A stretch of 64,000 bases of DNA from Dipteris shenzhenensis. Lineage: Eukaryota; Polypodiophyta; Polypodiopsida; Gleicheniales. The stretch's first letter is position 1. Each line of letters begins with the position of its first letter. Made by a program: the position numbers and the translations under genes. Below, piece by piece: positions 1 to 10,985 of the stretch. A model generated the notes under the pieces. That model saw only the letters and a program-made list of their open reading frames with translations. It made no database searches and was not told the DNA's origin. The stretch is from the NCBI GenBank assembly GCA_047967505.1, contig CM106538.1. The stretch is one strand, 5' to 3'.

Positions 1-2469
1 CAGCGACCCCCTACTATGCTCCTTGTTGGACACAATCGATTCGGAATCCTGTGCATCGAATGGGGAGAGACATGGAATCAAACAGGACGCAGAGCTCAAA
101 TCCTACAAATACGATAAAACTAAACCCCACCGGCGTGCCCTTCCACACTTCGCACGGGTGACCATCTGCGTAGGAGACGTCATTTCTCTCGTCTTTCGCG
201 GTGGAGCTCCTTTCCATGCAAGGGTGAGGACGAGGGCCCTTCCGTTCCATGTGACGATCACTCATTCAAGGACCCGGAAGAGGATGAAACTCGCGGGGGG
301 AGGGAGCGTTGCAGAGGCGAGCTGCGGGTGCATCACATTTCACGAGGCAGTAGGCAACAAAATGGGCAGTTCCGCGCTCCCTCCAGAGTCCAAACTCGGA
401 AAAACGAAAGAGACTCAACGATCGACAGCCGTCTGCGCTGGTTGAGAATCTACTCACGAATGCAGATCTTCACGCACTTCATGCAACCATACTGCAGCTG
501 CTCAGATCTCCCAGTTTGTGCCTCCGAACTCTACAGTTGTCACCCGCAAATTCATCTTTCTGTTGGCCGTCTTCCCTCTCATCCTCCGTGATTCTCCCGG
601 GAATTACTCTACAGTTTTCACTCACAAATTCATCACTCTGTCTGCTCTGCTGTTGTCTCCCTCCCATTCTAAGCTGCTAAGTCTCTCGCTTTGCTCTCAT
701 CGATCACAGCGTTTGCACTTTGATCGTTCTGCATTTCCACTCTCTACGCGTCCTGCCTACCTTCTGAGCATCCTCTCATCTCCGAAATCTCTGTGTTCTC
801 TCCGATCTTCCACAGACTTTGATCGTTCGAATTTCGGCGTTTGTTTCCATATTTCTGCACTCAGTTTCAACATTCCCTCCATCTTCAGACTTGCGATGAT
901 GTAGATATCTATCTCCACTCACGGGTCTTCCGCCACGAGTGAATCAACAACAGAATTTGCCTTTCTCAACTTGGCATTAAAAACTGAGCAGTCACAGAAA
1001 ATATCTGAGGCGTTTCCCTGTCACAGAATGCACCCACGTCAACCAACGCGCTAATGGCAACTAAACAAGTCCAACAATCTCCTACTCACACGTATCTCGT
1101 TCATGGCAACCAAACATCCACAAAACATGCTCCCATCATCCTCCACGGAAACGCCATCTCAACTCCTTCCCCACATAAATTTTAGAGGAGCTCCAAGGAC
1201 GCTGCCCAGTCGATGGGGATCTCTAAGAATGAGATAGCATCCCCGCGTGTCTACAGCCTTGTGTCTGGTGAGCCACAATCCGGGTTGCACCACCTGCAAC
1301 GGGTTCATCCAATGGAGAGTGGGGAGAGAGGGCTGGAATTCATGAAATCCATCCTAGTAGGAGAGCAGTCCACTACCAGGCAAAAATACCGGCTGGGCAT
1401 TTTTGCTTGAGCCACTGCTCCAGCCCTACAGGCTGGCGCGGGGATCCCCTCTTATTATTAGCATATCCTACTTGATGAAGGTCCTCGGGAAGCTCTAGAC
1501 GACTGTCTATACCGTACGATCACGTACTTTTCTTTCATTGAATTCACATCTGAGCGCATGAGCAATCCTTGTGAAGGTCATACGTCCGATCGTTGTCAGC
1601 CTTCCTGAGTTGTCACCCGGAAAATAATTTGCCTGTCACTGTCTTTAGCTTCCTCAGGACCTCCACTCTCAGGAAATGCCCAAGCGGAAATGCCTCCCTT
1701 GGGCATTTCCTTAAAAGCTTTCCGACAAATTTCAAATGGCCTATGTCTCCATAACTGAGAGGCCCTCTTATTCTTTTTCTTGCATGTGTCTTGAGCCAAT
1801 AGGATCCAACGATCTCTGGCATTAACACATTGAAGATCTATCTCACTTTGGGTTAGAGTGTCCAAAAACCCACTGTCATGAACCTATTAATAACTATACT
1901 CTTAATATTAGCCAATGAGAGGTCACCTTCAAAATAGAGAAATAGATGGTACATTGGCACCTAAGGGGTGCACTTATCATGATGTAAAGTAGCATGTGAG
2001 TTTGAAAGATAGGTACTTTTTGGGGATCCATATACCGAGATCTAGGAAGGGAGGAGGGTAATCTATGAGGGAGGGGTTGATAAAGAAAAATAGAGGTATA
2101 GAGGCAAATTCGTATACTCTTTTACACAAAGAGGTGTGGATATAGAGGTCTAGTCACCTATATAATGGGAGATTTTTCTTGGAAGAGCAAACATAGGTGC
2201 TATTAGCACTTTTTATCATGTGCACAAGGGCATAGACAATTTAGCAATAAATACCTAGAATGTTAGGAAAATAGCATTCAATCAATTAAAACCCATGTGA
2301 CATGCAAGGAAGAGAGGAGAGGGTACTAAGTTTACCTAAATATCAAGTGTATTAGGTAAAAAGAGGAGAGTGTATTATTTTTTAAGTTTGCCTTTTCAAA
2401 GCAAGGCAATGTTTTTGAAGGTTTCTAGCTTCTTAAATCATAGATACATAGTGTAAGGCGCACATGTGA
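1..2469. other. Unassigned sequence, no recognised gene
   Basis: The first 2.5 kb holds several short open frames on both strands. The longest runs from 23 to 445 and from 518 to 904 on the plus strand. They overlap one another in different frames and show no domain I recognise. The 518-904 frame is Ser/Leu-rich, as expected from its pyrimidine-rich DNA rather than from selection. A frame at 1213-1410 is also unrecognised. It could be an old transposon or intergenic DNA, and nothing here supports a host gene. Confidence 0.5.
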
Positions 2470-2476
2470 CTCTCTC

Positions 2477-2508
<32 letters not shown>

Positions 2509-2509
2509 G
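2470..2509. repeat. (CT)n microsatellite
   Basis: A run of CT dinucleotides broken once by a CG step lies just upstream of the LINE-B remains. It is a simple repeat with no visible role. Confidence 0.9.
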
Positions 2510-2599
2510 CACAACAAACTTCCTAGTTGACAACATTGCACAAGTCACCCTTGATGCATTCAAATCGTTTTAGGAATTCGTGGGAAGTAGTGAGACAGC

Positions 2600-2687
2600 T
2601 TTTAGCATCCAAGAGCTGACAAGCAATGATGCAAATTTTAGCATACAAGAGTTGACAAGCAACGAGGCAAATTCTAGCATGCGAAAG
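2600..2687. repeat. 36-bp tandem repeat, about 2.4 copies
   Basis: The phrase TTTAGCATnCAAGAGnTGACAA recurs with a period of about 36 bp, followed by a third partial copy starting TTCTAGCATG. Copies differ at several sites. It sits a few hundred bases upstream of the LINE-B ORF1 remnant and belongs to no gene I can name. Confidence 0.6.
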
Positions 2688-2950
2688 CATGGATGTGAAA
2701 GAAGGAATTGTGTGATTAGCTAGTAGGTGATTATTATTTGGCAAACGTTTCCATGTACATAATAAGGAGAGAATAGGGAATTTGGAAGAAGAGCACATTA
2801 GTTGTAAGTAAGCTGTATGTGGATGATCTTCTAGGAAAACTTTAGAGGTGCATGGTAGACACACAACACCTATATGGAGGAAGAGTAGGCTTGCCCAGGA
2901 AGAGGTCTAGAGTGTGCAGTAAGAACCCGGCTCCCTTGTTTAAGGAGGCA

Positions 2951-4121
2951 ATGAGTGACAACGGTGGTGATTCGTCCCCCCAAATTGTGCAAGATACGTT
3001 CGAGGAAGAAGCCTCCGTCGAGGGAAGCGAAGAAGGAGATCCAGCCGGCCCCCATACTCATAACGAGGCCCTCGAGGAAATGCCATCATATGTGGAAGTG
3101 TTGGCTAAGAAGTTTCAGAGCAGTTTCTCCTCCCTCCCCGAAGACGGGGCCAAGAAGATCCTACAAGCTGAGCTGGGTAGAAGAGCGAAGGAGGTGGAAA
3201 GGATGCCCTAGTTTGAGTCAGGCAAGAAACACAAGACGTTTTGCATGCTACAAGTGGAAGATGTACATGTCCAACTAGAGCGCCGAGCACGAGCAGTGGT
3301 CTACCTATTCTTCACGGGTCGAGTCCCATCCCTTGTGGAGTTGGAGCAATTCATGTCCTACGAATGCGACCTCCCGTCGAACGATTACTCAACTAGATTC
3401 ATGGGGAAGGGCTTCTTCCTCATCCACTATGTGTCTGAGGCGATTAGAGATGACATGTTGGCTAGATCATTCTATTTTTCAAGGGCCCCTATTTTGGTTC
3501 TTCCTTGGAGTGCAGACTTCAGCGTCGACAGATTCCTCCTCCACGAATGCCTAGTTTGGATCGAGTTCCTGTTTATCCCATTGTGGTTGGAAGAAAACTT
3601 TGGGATGGTGGCTGCCTCTCTCAGTCGTGTCTTACAGATTCCTCCATCTACCCATCGGGCAAAAAGAGAGCGTGGGTGTTGTGGGACAGATCGCAGGAGA
3701 CTCAAGACTTCACACAAGTGTAGTTCCTTGACAGACCACCCCTAGCTCTACATATCAAGTTTAGCCCATTTCCTGATGCATGCTTTGTCTACGAGGGCCT
3801 AGGCCAATTTGCGCGCAATTATCCTCTCAAACCGGCAAACACAGCACTGGTGAAGGGGGTAGAGACAATGGAAGAGGGCGCCAAAGGCAAAGAGGAGGTA
3901 GAGCCTTGGTCAATCCATGACACAAGCCAAGAAGGAGAGGACGCGTTGTCACGTGCCACCGGACTAGAAGATCATCATGCAGCTACCCCCAGTATCCGTC
4001 CTAGCTCCGCTCCCTAAGACCAGTCAAAACACTGGATGGTGGTGGGATGGAAGGGTAGGATACATCAACAGTCATAGGTCGACGTGCAATCAATTTCTCA
4101 TGATAGAGCTTCCAATCACAG
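2951..4121 (+). pseudogene. LINE-B ORF1 remnant (DUF4283-like, decayed zinc knuckle)
   Basis: This is the nucleic-acid-binding ORF1 of a plant L1-type LINE. The likely start is ATG 2951 (MSDNGGDSS), giving an acidic N-terminus. A stop at 3209 splits it. The next frame (3245-3745) carries a DUF4283-like fold with the phrases FFTGRVPS, GKGFFLIHY and ILVLPWS, which parallel FFPGRIPA, SKGFYEVHL and HAMPWS in the LINE-A ORF1 at 49.2 kb. A C2HC zinc knuckle can still be traced near 3778 (CFVYEGLGQFARNYPL), but its second Cys, its His and its last Cys have become Tyr, Gln and Tyr. Frameshifts and stops make it non-functional. The minus-strand gypsy element interrupts it at 4122, and LINE-B sequence resumes at 8468. 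Confidence 0.75.
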
Positions 4122-4852
4122 TGAAACCAAAAAAGAAGATATTTCTTTTCACACACAAAGTCACCACTTAATCAATTGGAGAAGAAGAACACAATCACAC
4201 CACGAAAACGACAGCAGACTGGGTACAATATCCCCCCCTAGATGAGTGGCTCACACTTCCTCATTTAGAGTATTTATGACATTTCATAAAAGCACCAAGG
4301 AGCCAAAATTATCCCTCTCATCCAAAAATGAGGGATTTGCTTTACATAGCCTTCTTAGGGCCCAAAAATGAATTATGTCCACTATAAAATATATTGCTCA
4401 AACTTGCAATAATAAAGCAAATACAAAAATTATCCCATGGCCATATATAATGTGCTGTGCGACACCTCGATCGGTACCCTCGCACTAACTCCAATCCTCG
4501 CTATGAGTTCCATCACCTGTACTCAAGCCGCCAATTACATTAGTTATTAACAATCGATTGAACAAATCATCGAATCAACCGATTCCAACATAACCATGCT
4601 CAAAGCACAATAATCAAGCACAACACCAATAATACTAGCGACATCAGTATTAACATGGAATCACCCACAATACCGATCATCTAGCATGGCAAAACACAAG
4701 CTAGCCAGGCGTCCCCAACTAACCACACAAAGTATCCACTAGGACCCCCGCCGCATCCAATGCGCTCCTATGGAGTACTTTGCCATAGTCACACTTGACT
4801 AAAATAATAATGTCCAAAGCAAGATATATCAGAAAATATAATTTTCGTAACA
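4122..4852 (-). repeat. Gypsy 3' LTR (left copy)
   Basis: Begins TGAAACC and ends CGTAACA on the plus strand. It matches 7736-8467 along its whole length with scattered substitutions and one short C-run length change near 4230. Confidence 0.9.
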
Positions 4853-4866
4853 TCCCTCTTGCTTGG
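4853..4866 (-). other. Polypurine-tract-like run beside the gypsy 3' LTR
   Basis: On the minus strand the bases just before the LTR read AAGCAAGAGGGA, a purine-rich run where the second-strand primer of an LTR element is expected. It is shorter and less pure than a classical tract, so it is a positional call. Confidence 0.5.
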
Positions 4867-4879
4867 ATTGCAACTGACC

Positions 4880-6530
4880 TCAGTTGCATGTTTGATTATA
4901 GGAACTAATGAGGTCTAGAAAAGTTCGAAAGAACCACTCAGGCATCCACTGAGCATCATCTCTCGGATGATTCTTAAATTTGAGCAAGTATTTAATATAG
5001 ACATTTCCTTTTCGGGTCAAGATCTATTGATGATCAATAATGCATTCGGGTTCTAAAATTTCTTCTTCATCAACAATCAATGGGGCCTCTTCATAGACAG
5101 GATGAATAGGTAAAGGTCTTTTGAAGGGCTTTAAGAGGCTGATATGGAAAGCATTATGTATTTTCCAATTATCAGGTAATTCAAGCCTATAAGCTAGATC
5201 ATTGATTTTCTGAATCACCTTGAATGGTCCATAAAAACATGGGGACATCTTGATTACTGGCCATTTCTCAACACTCTTCAATCTTCTTTTCTCAATCTGA
5301 AGAAGTACATAATTGCCTTCTTTAAAAAGCATGTGTTTCAGTTTCTTATTAGCTTGTTTTGTGTACTTCTCTTGAGCTATAGCTTCTCAAACCTCTTTGA
5401 GAATATTTTGATAGTCATGGGTAAATGCATCTGCTGCCTCCACTCTATGGGTCAATCGTGTGATAGGAATAGGTAAAACCTTCCCATAGATAATCTCAAA
5501 GGGTGCTCTTCCAGTTGCAGAATGAGGAGTATTATTATAAGCAAACTGTAAGAGATGAAAGTATTTATCCCAAGTCTTTGGTTGACTTCCCACATAAGTT
5601 CTTATCATATCCCGAATAGTATTGTTTGTAACTTCAGTTTGTCCATTCGATTCCGAATGAAAAGCTAATCAGAAATCTAACTTAGTGCCTAGATTATGAA
5701 ATAATGCAGTCTAGAAATTACTGCAAAACTTTCAGACACTATAATCTTTGGCAAGCCATGATGAACAAAGATATGCTTGATGAATAAATGTGCAGCTTAC
5801 TGAGCTGTTAAAGTCTTCTTGCATGGGATGAAATAAGCTTGCTTACTAAAGCGGTCTACTATCGTCCAAATCATATCATTTTGATTCATTGTAATAGGAA
5901 AACCTGTTATGAAATCCATAGATATTTGTTCCCAAGGTTGCGTAGGAATAGGCAAAGGCATTAGCAATCATGGGGTCTTTCCTTTATAACTCTTGATCTT
6001 CTGACAAGTGATGCATTCGGCCACAAACTTAGCCACATCTTTTCTTATAGTAGGCCAATGAAATTCTCTTGCTATCACTTGTAAAGTGGCAGTCACTCCC
6101 CTATGTCCCATATATGGTGGTTGGTGCATTTCTTCCATTACAATTTGTCTAAAGGGTCGAGTGATGCATAATTTCTTTTGATAAAAGAGGTATCCATCAT
6201 TGCATGAATAGTCCAACATAGGATTCCAATTATTATCCTTTAATTTTTTCCATGTATCGAAAAAGTCTGGATCACCTTGATAAGAATTCTTCATACCTTC
6301 GAAAAGCTGGGTCTCTACAGTAGTGATGTGATTAATAGTTGGCTTTTTGCTAAGAGCATCAGAAACTACATTCTCTTTTCCAGGTTGATATTGAATCATG
6401 GGCTAAAAACTCTGTATAAATGATGCCCACTTGATGTGCCTATCGGATATTAGTGGCTGAGTCAACAAATGCTTGATACTTTGCTGATCGGTTTTGATAA
6501 GAAACTCAGCTCCCATGGAGCATGGGTGGT
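4880..6530 (-). pseudogene. Gypsy pol remnant: RNase H, integrase, chromodomain
   Basis: Read on the minus strand the order is as follows. The RNase H end (IKTDQQSIKHLL, then YQPGKENVVSDALSKKP) lies near 6530-6330. The integrase zinc-binding region has HQPPYMGHRGVTAT and CITCQK near 6120-5990. The catalytic core follows (SMDFITGFP; DMIWTIVDRFSKQAYFIP), then QFAYNNTPHSATGRAPFEIIYG near 5550-5480. The GPFKV-type integrase tail (FYGPFKVIQKINDLAYRLELP) is at 5230-5160, and a chromodomain (YIKYLLKFKNHP...DAQW) is near 5010-4930, ending at a stop at 4880-4882. In-frame stops and frame changes (about 6400, 5965, 5610, 5385, 5024) break it. The chromodomain would steer integration towards modified chromatin. 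The element could not supply functional enzymes. Confidence 0.85.
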
Positions 6531-6539
6531 TGTGGCTGA

Positions 6540-7555
6540 TGCGCCATGAGAGGAAAATAAGGATACTAAGTATATCAGAATCAAAGGGATGAGAAAGTGT
6601 AATTCGAGTGTATGGTAAGAAATGGATGGCGAAAGATACTAAGTGTATGAAATATAAAGCAAAAGAAATCACTTATCTCGCTCTTTGATCGGAGGTAGAA
6701 AGGACTAGAGTGGGAGATATGTGATCAATGATGTCGCTCGTAATCGTCTTTGCACTCGACTGATCTCCAATTAATTGCTAGGTGATTCGCGGTTCCAATC
6801 GCCTTTGCTAGTCAGTGGAGTGGCCTCTCACTTTTGTGTTGCAGATCGCCAAGAAGAAAGCTTCTTTTTTGAACTTTAGAGCTCTCTCTTTTAAAACAAT
6901 AATAATGATAAATTCCTTAGAGGACCTTTGAACCTTTGGGGTCCTTTGCTTTGGTTTAAAAAAAAATCAAAAGGAACTTTCGCTTGAAACGCTGAGGCGT
7001 CTGCATCGCACGATGGTAGAGACAAAGGAGGTGGCCAAGGAGGTGGCCGCTATGATGAGACTACAGGGATGCACCGCGTTGACAGAGGCCCGTGAGCCAT
7101 AAGCTCTACTGCCGGCGACTGTAGGTAGGAAGATGCAATAGAGGTGGCCTCTATGCAAACTGTTGCACTGCGCGCGGGTGGAGTGTGGGACTGCGCACGG
7201 GCAACGGTCTATCTTAATGAGTAGGTTGCCTTTGACTGTAGGTCTACAGGCTGCAGACGGGCACGCAAATGGAAAACTTTGGAGTCCCAAGGTTTCCAAA
7301 GGTGACTACTGCACAGATTATGGAGGGCTGGAGGCGATAGGTAGAGTTCTTCGACGGTCGAGAGAGTCTTTGCTGCTCTGCGCCCGAGGAGTTTGCGGCT
7401 CTACTCGTGGCAGCTCTGCACGTGGTAGACTGGAGAACTAGCACTGAGCAGAGGTAGGAGAGTAGATAGTTGGCAGTAGCGGGGCAAACCAAAGAGCTCT
7501 AATAATGAGCAGCAGTGGAGACAGTCGGGGGGTTTTCATTCAGGATTTTTTTTTT
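6540..7555. other. Foreign ~1-kb segment where gypsy gag/protease/RT should be
   Basis: Between the RNase H remnant and the leader next to the 5' LTR lies about 1 kb with no gag, protease or reverse-transcriptase signature in any frame. Its composition is more GC-rich around 7000-7450 than in the flanking gypsy sequence. A frame at 7163-7441 has no recognisable domain. Around 7485-7505 the minus strand contains ATTAGAGCTCTTTGGTTTGC, which resembles the primer-site region of the surrounding element, so part of it may come from a second LTR element. Otherwise I do not recognise it. Confidence 0.45.
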
Positions 7556-7722
7556 TCAAGGAGATTCTTTTGATGGTTCAAAGTACCCATATAGCCTGTG
7601 GGCATTAAACTCTTCAAGTGAACCTTGAGCCTCGTTCAAATTTTGATGCAGAGCTTCCCCCTTCTCAGAAACCACACTTTCTTTTGGAGCTTCCTTCTCC
7701 CTAAGCTTTGGAGTGAACCAAA

Positions 7723-7734
7723 GCTCTGATACCA
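7723..7734 (-). promoter_or_regulatory. Gypsy primer-binding site for initiator tRNA-Met
   Basis: The minus strand reads TGGTATCAGAGC, the standard complement of the 3' end of plant initiator tRNA-Met. It lies one base inside the 5' LTR. It sets the element's orientation (minus) and fixes the inner edge of the LTR. Confidence 0.9.
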
Positions 7735-7735
7735 C

Positions 7736-8467
7736 TGAAGCCAAAAAACAAGATATTTCTTTTCACATGCAAAGTCACCACTTAATCAATTGGAGAAGAA
7801 GAACACAATCACACCACGAAAACGACAGCAGATTGGGTACAATCTCCCCCCCCCTAGATGAGTGGCTCACGCTTCCTCATCTAGAGTATTTATGATATTT
7901 CATAAAAGCACCAAGGAGCCAAAATTATCCCTCTCATCCAAAAATGAGGGATTTGCTTTACATAGCCTTCTTAGGGCCCAAAAATGAATTATGTCCACTA
8001 TAAAATATATTGCTCAAACTTGCAATAATAAAGCAAATACAAAAATTGGCCCATGGCCATATATAATGCGCTGTGCAACACCTCGATCAGTACCCTCGCA
8101 CTAACTCCAATCCTCGCTATGAGTTTCATCACCTGTACTCAAGCCCCTAATTACATTAGTTATTAACAATCGATTGAACGAATCACCGAATCAACCGATC
8201 CCAACATAACCACGATCAAAGCACAATAATCAAGCACACACCAATAATACTAGTGACATTAGTATTAACATGGAATCACCCACAATACCGATCATCTAGC
8301 ATGGCAAAACACAAGCTAGTCAGGCGTCCCCAACTAACCACACAAAGTATCCACTAGGACCCCCGCCGCGTCCGATGCGCTCCTATGGAGTACTTTGCCA
8401 TAGTCACACTTGACTAAAATAATAATGTTCAAAGCAAGATATATCAGAAAATATGATTTCCGTAACA
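7736..8467 (-). repeat. Gypsy 5' LTR (right copy)
   Basis: Begins TGAAGCC and ends CGTAACA on the plus strand, a full-length partner of 4122-4852. Being beside the primer site makes this the 5' LTR of a minus-strand element. Its outer edge meets LINE-B sequence at 8468. Confidence 0.9.
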
Positions 8468-9465
8468 TAGCGACATGTAGCTGGATGTTCCTCTCAAGAA
8501 TGGAGGTGAAGAGTTGGAATTTGCCTCCCAGGTCGATGAAACCCAGCCTCAGCAACATGAAGCACAACCCAATGAAGACATGCCCGAAGCAAACCAAAAA
8601 AAACGAATGGTCGAGGTGGGAATCTGGGGTGGTGAGTGTGTACGCCTTGAATTGTCTATGCGAACGGAGGGAACGTTGGAGTTAGCTAAGCACAAGAATA
8701 AAAGGCAGCCATTGGATCTTAGGAGGAGATTGGTGGAACTTCACGGAGAAAATCACAGGCCGCACTCAAGTAGGAGCCTCCCTAATGGAAGTAGAGCAAT
8801 AAGAGTGGGATGATTTTTGTCTGAAACGTGGCCTAGTCGATGCTATAGAGTTAGACCAGGAAGGCCTTAAGGGTTTTTCTTGGAACAACCACCGAAAGGG
8901 AGCAGAATTCAAGGCCGCACACCAAGATCACTTCTACCTGTCTGAGGAGGGTTGGTGGATCCGTGCCCTAGCAAACTGCGAGTATGTCACATACACATCC
9001 ACATACCTAATCACATGTCGATGCTGTGGAGGTTTAGCCTTTCATGCAAAACCGACAGATCTTTTGAGGTACCCCTCAAATTAAATCCCCTACTCCTGAA
9101 GTTGTGAGATTATTGCATAGCCGTCAAAAGGACGTGGACTATGGATACAGAAGAGGCATCTGATTTATTGACCAAGTGGGACATTGCGATCCGCAGAGTT
9201 AATGCCTTAACTAAAGAAGCCAACAAGAAATTGAAAGTAGGACAGAAGCTGAGTCGTGAAGCCGTCATCAAGATCTATGAAGTATTGTGGTTGACACTCC
9301 AAGAGTATCCTAAATATCAAATAGCTACCACACTACTGACAGAGATGGAGGTCACCATCCATGAAGTCAAGTTAGCAGAGGTTGAGCAGGCCTGTCTTGA
9401 AAGCAGGCTGACATGGCTTACAGTCGAGGATGCCCCTCCAAGGTATTTTTCCAGTTGGTCAAAAG
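8468..9465 (+). pseudogene. LINE-B ORF1 tail and endonuclease remnant
   Basis: This continues LINE-B after the gypsy insertion. A hydrophilic Glu/Gln-rich stretch (8514-8640) looks like the ORF1 tail. From about 8727 the frame shows the second half of an L1 apurinic-endonuclease domain: GDWWNFTEK, then WDDFCLKRGLVDAIEL and FSWNNHRKG, and at about 8995 TYTSTYLITCRC where the SDH motif should stand. A pre-RT linker (9141-9465; frame beginning MDTEEASDLLTKWD, ending PPRYFSSWSK) follows. The N-terminal half of the endonuclease is missing and stops break every frame. Copia LTR sequence starts at 9466, exactly where the linker should run into the reverse transcriptase. Confidence 0.7.
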
Positions 9466-9731
9466 TGTTGAGATATCGAGCTCCACTCATGATATGCCAG
9501 GGTGACCATTGTGCATTTATGTCACCGACTTGTTAGCTACAGATGCACTTGGTACACCACCCATGAATAATAGCTGGATGACAGCTATCCTTATGTACTC
9601 TAGTTTGTTTTGGCTTACACGACTAAGAAGAGGAAAATTGTTTTCAGCCTCCACCTTTGTGTGTATTCCCCCATTGTGTATGTGAGAAAGCCGCAAGTGA
9701 GACTCCTTCCTTCTCTCCCACTATCTTCACA
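9466..9731 (+). repeat. Copia element 1 5' LTR (internally deleted)
   Basis: Runs from TGTTGAGATATC to TCTTCACA and is followed at once by the primer site. Against the LTRs at 28403-28757 and 35322-35588 it lacks a block of about 90-100 bp after TGTACTCTAGTT, which explains its 266-bp length against 355 bp. Confidence 0.88.
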
Positions 9732-9743
9732 TGGTATTAGAGC
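9732..9743 (+). promoter_or_regulatory. Copia element 1 primer-binding site
   Basis: TGGTATTAGAGC follows the LTR end directly. It differs by one transition from the consensus complement of initiator tRNA-Met (TGGTATCAGAGC). Confidence 0.85.
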
Positions 9744-10224
9744 TTGGTTCGTGGTAAGGAGCTCAAGAAAGCAAACCAAGTTCATAGTGTCCTGATAAGA
9801 GGACCAGTGTTGCTTTCCATTTTCGAGTTTGGGAGCAAATCTCTACAGGTAGCATAGCCGGAAAGTGCAAGAGTGCATTGTCTTAGATTGAGACGCCCTT
9901 CGCGGTGTGGTGAGAGGGCAATATATACTGCTTTGGATTTCTAATTCTAGGCCATTTTGGGGCCCATTTTGGAGGCGGAAGTTCTCCGCAAACACTGAGA
10001 AAAGGCCTTGTTTTTTGCTGTGCGACCACTGCTCTGCAGGTCGGTGAAAAGTTACCACATAAATTGCATCGTATGCCTGTGCACAAAGATATTGGGAGTT
10101 ACAAAATCATCACTAGGAAGTGACTGTGTGGTCAAATACCACTTTCATCAGTTTTGCAGATTTGCCCTTGTGAGGCAGAAGCTGTGTTTTTTTGCAGAGA
10201 GAGAATATTTTGCAGTGTTCTGTA

Positions 10225-10931
10225 ATGGCGTCTGATTCTCTTTCACAGATTGTCACTGAAAAGCTTGACAAGAACAACTTCCAAGCATGGAAGTTTAGAA
10301 TGACGAATTTCCTTATGGGAAAAGGCTATTGGGAGTTCATTATAGGAAATGAAGAAGAACCAGTTCTTCCTAATGTTCCCAATCAACAGGAAATGCACGC
10401 ATTTAGAGGATGACTACCACATGAAGGTGAAGAAAATTGCAGATGCACTTGCTTCCATTGGGTCGCCAGTGGAAGATGATGATTTAGTTTCTGTGACCTT
10501 GAATGGTCTAGGAAAGGATTATGCACAGTTTCGAACATCCATTGCCGTCCGTGAAAAATTTCTTGATTTTGAGGAGTTGTTTGCTCTTCTAATTTCTGAA
10601 GAGCAGAGAAATGGTGGTGCATCTTCTTCAGGAGGAACTTCAAAAGAAACTATCTTCTACTCAAATGCTGGAAGAGGTAGAGGCAGAGGTAGAGCAGGCC
10701 GATTTGGAGGCCATGGTAGAAATCAAAATATGTAGCAAACTCAAGAAAACCAGTCCTATGGAGGAGGATGTGGTAACTCTAGAGGCAGGGGCAGCCAAAG
10801 AGGTCATGGTGGATGGCAGAGGCCAAAATGCAAACAGCAATGTTGAATGCTACTACTATGGTAAAATGGGTCATATGGCTAAAGACTGCTATAAAAAGCA
10901 GAATGACATCATGAATGGAAAATTGCAGTAA
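10225..10931 (+). pseudogene. gag: Copia element 1 gag remnant
   Basis: The likely start is ATG 10225 (MASDSLSQIVTEKL), a typical copia Gag N-terminus for the capsid-like particle. The frame stops after FRG near 10413. The next frame resumes with YHMKVKKIADALAS, and comparison with element 2 shows that about 85 residues are deleted at this point. A Gly/Arg-rich stretch (RGRGRGRAG) precedes the zinc knuckle. The knuckle reads CYYYGKMGHMAKDC, so its second Cys is Tyr, whereas element 2 keeps CYYCGKMGHMVKDC. Further stops at about 10735 and 10931 separate it from pol. Confidence 0.85.
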
Positions 10932-10985
10932 GGGAATTTTGCATCTTCTAGTAGACAGGGTGATGACAGAAATGAGCATCTGTTT

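Larger units (their letters stand above)
4122..8467 (-). mobile_element. Degenerate Ty3/gypsy chromovirus-type LTR retrotransposon
   Basis: Two direct repeats of 731 and 732 bp, each TG...CA, bound a 2.9-kb interior that reads on the minus strand. Next to the right-hand (5') LTR is a primer site complementary to initiator tRNA-Met. Next to the left-hand (3') LTR is a short purine run. The interior keeps RNase H, integrase and a chromodomain, but gag, protease and most of the reverse transcriptase are gone, replaced by about 1 kb of unrelated sequence. The order RNase H, integrase, chromodomain is that of chromoviruses. The LTRs differ at roughly one site in twenty by eye, so the insertion is old. 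I see no 5-bp target duplication (CACAG on the left, TAGCG on the right). It lies inside LINE-B. Confidence 0.85.

Noticed and set aside
1-904. Open frames 23-445 and 518-904 as host genes
   Set aside because: No domain, overlapping frames on both strands, compositional bias; insufficient support.
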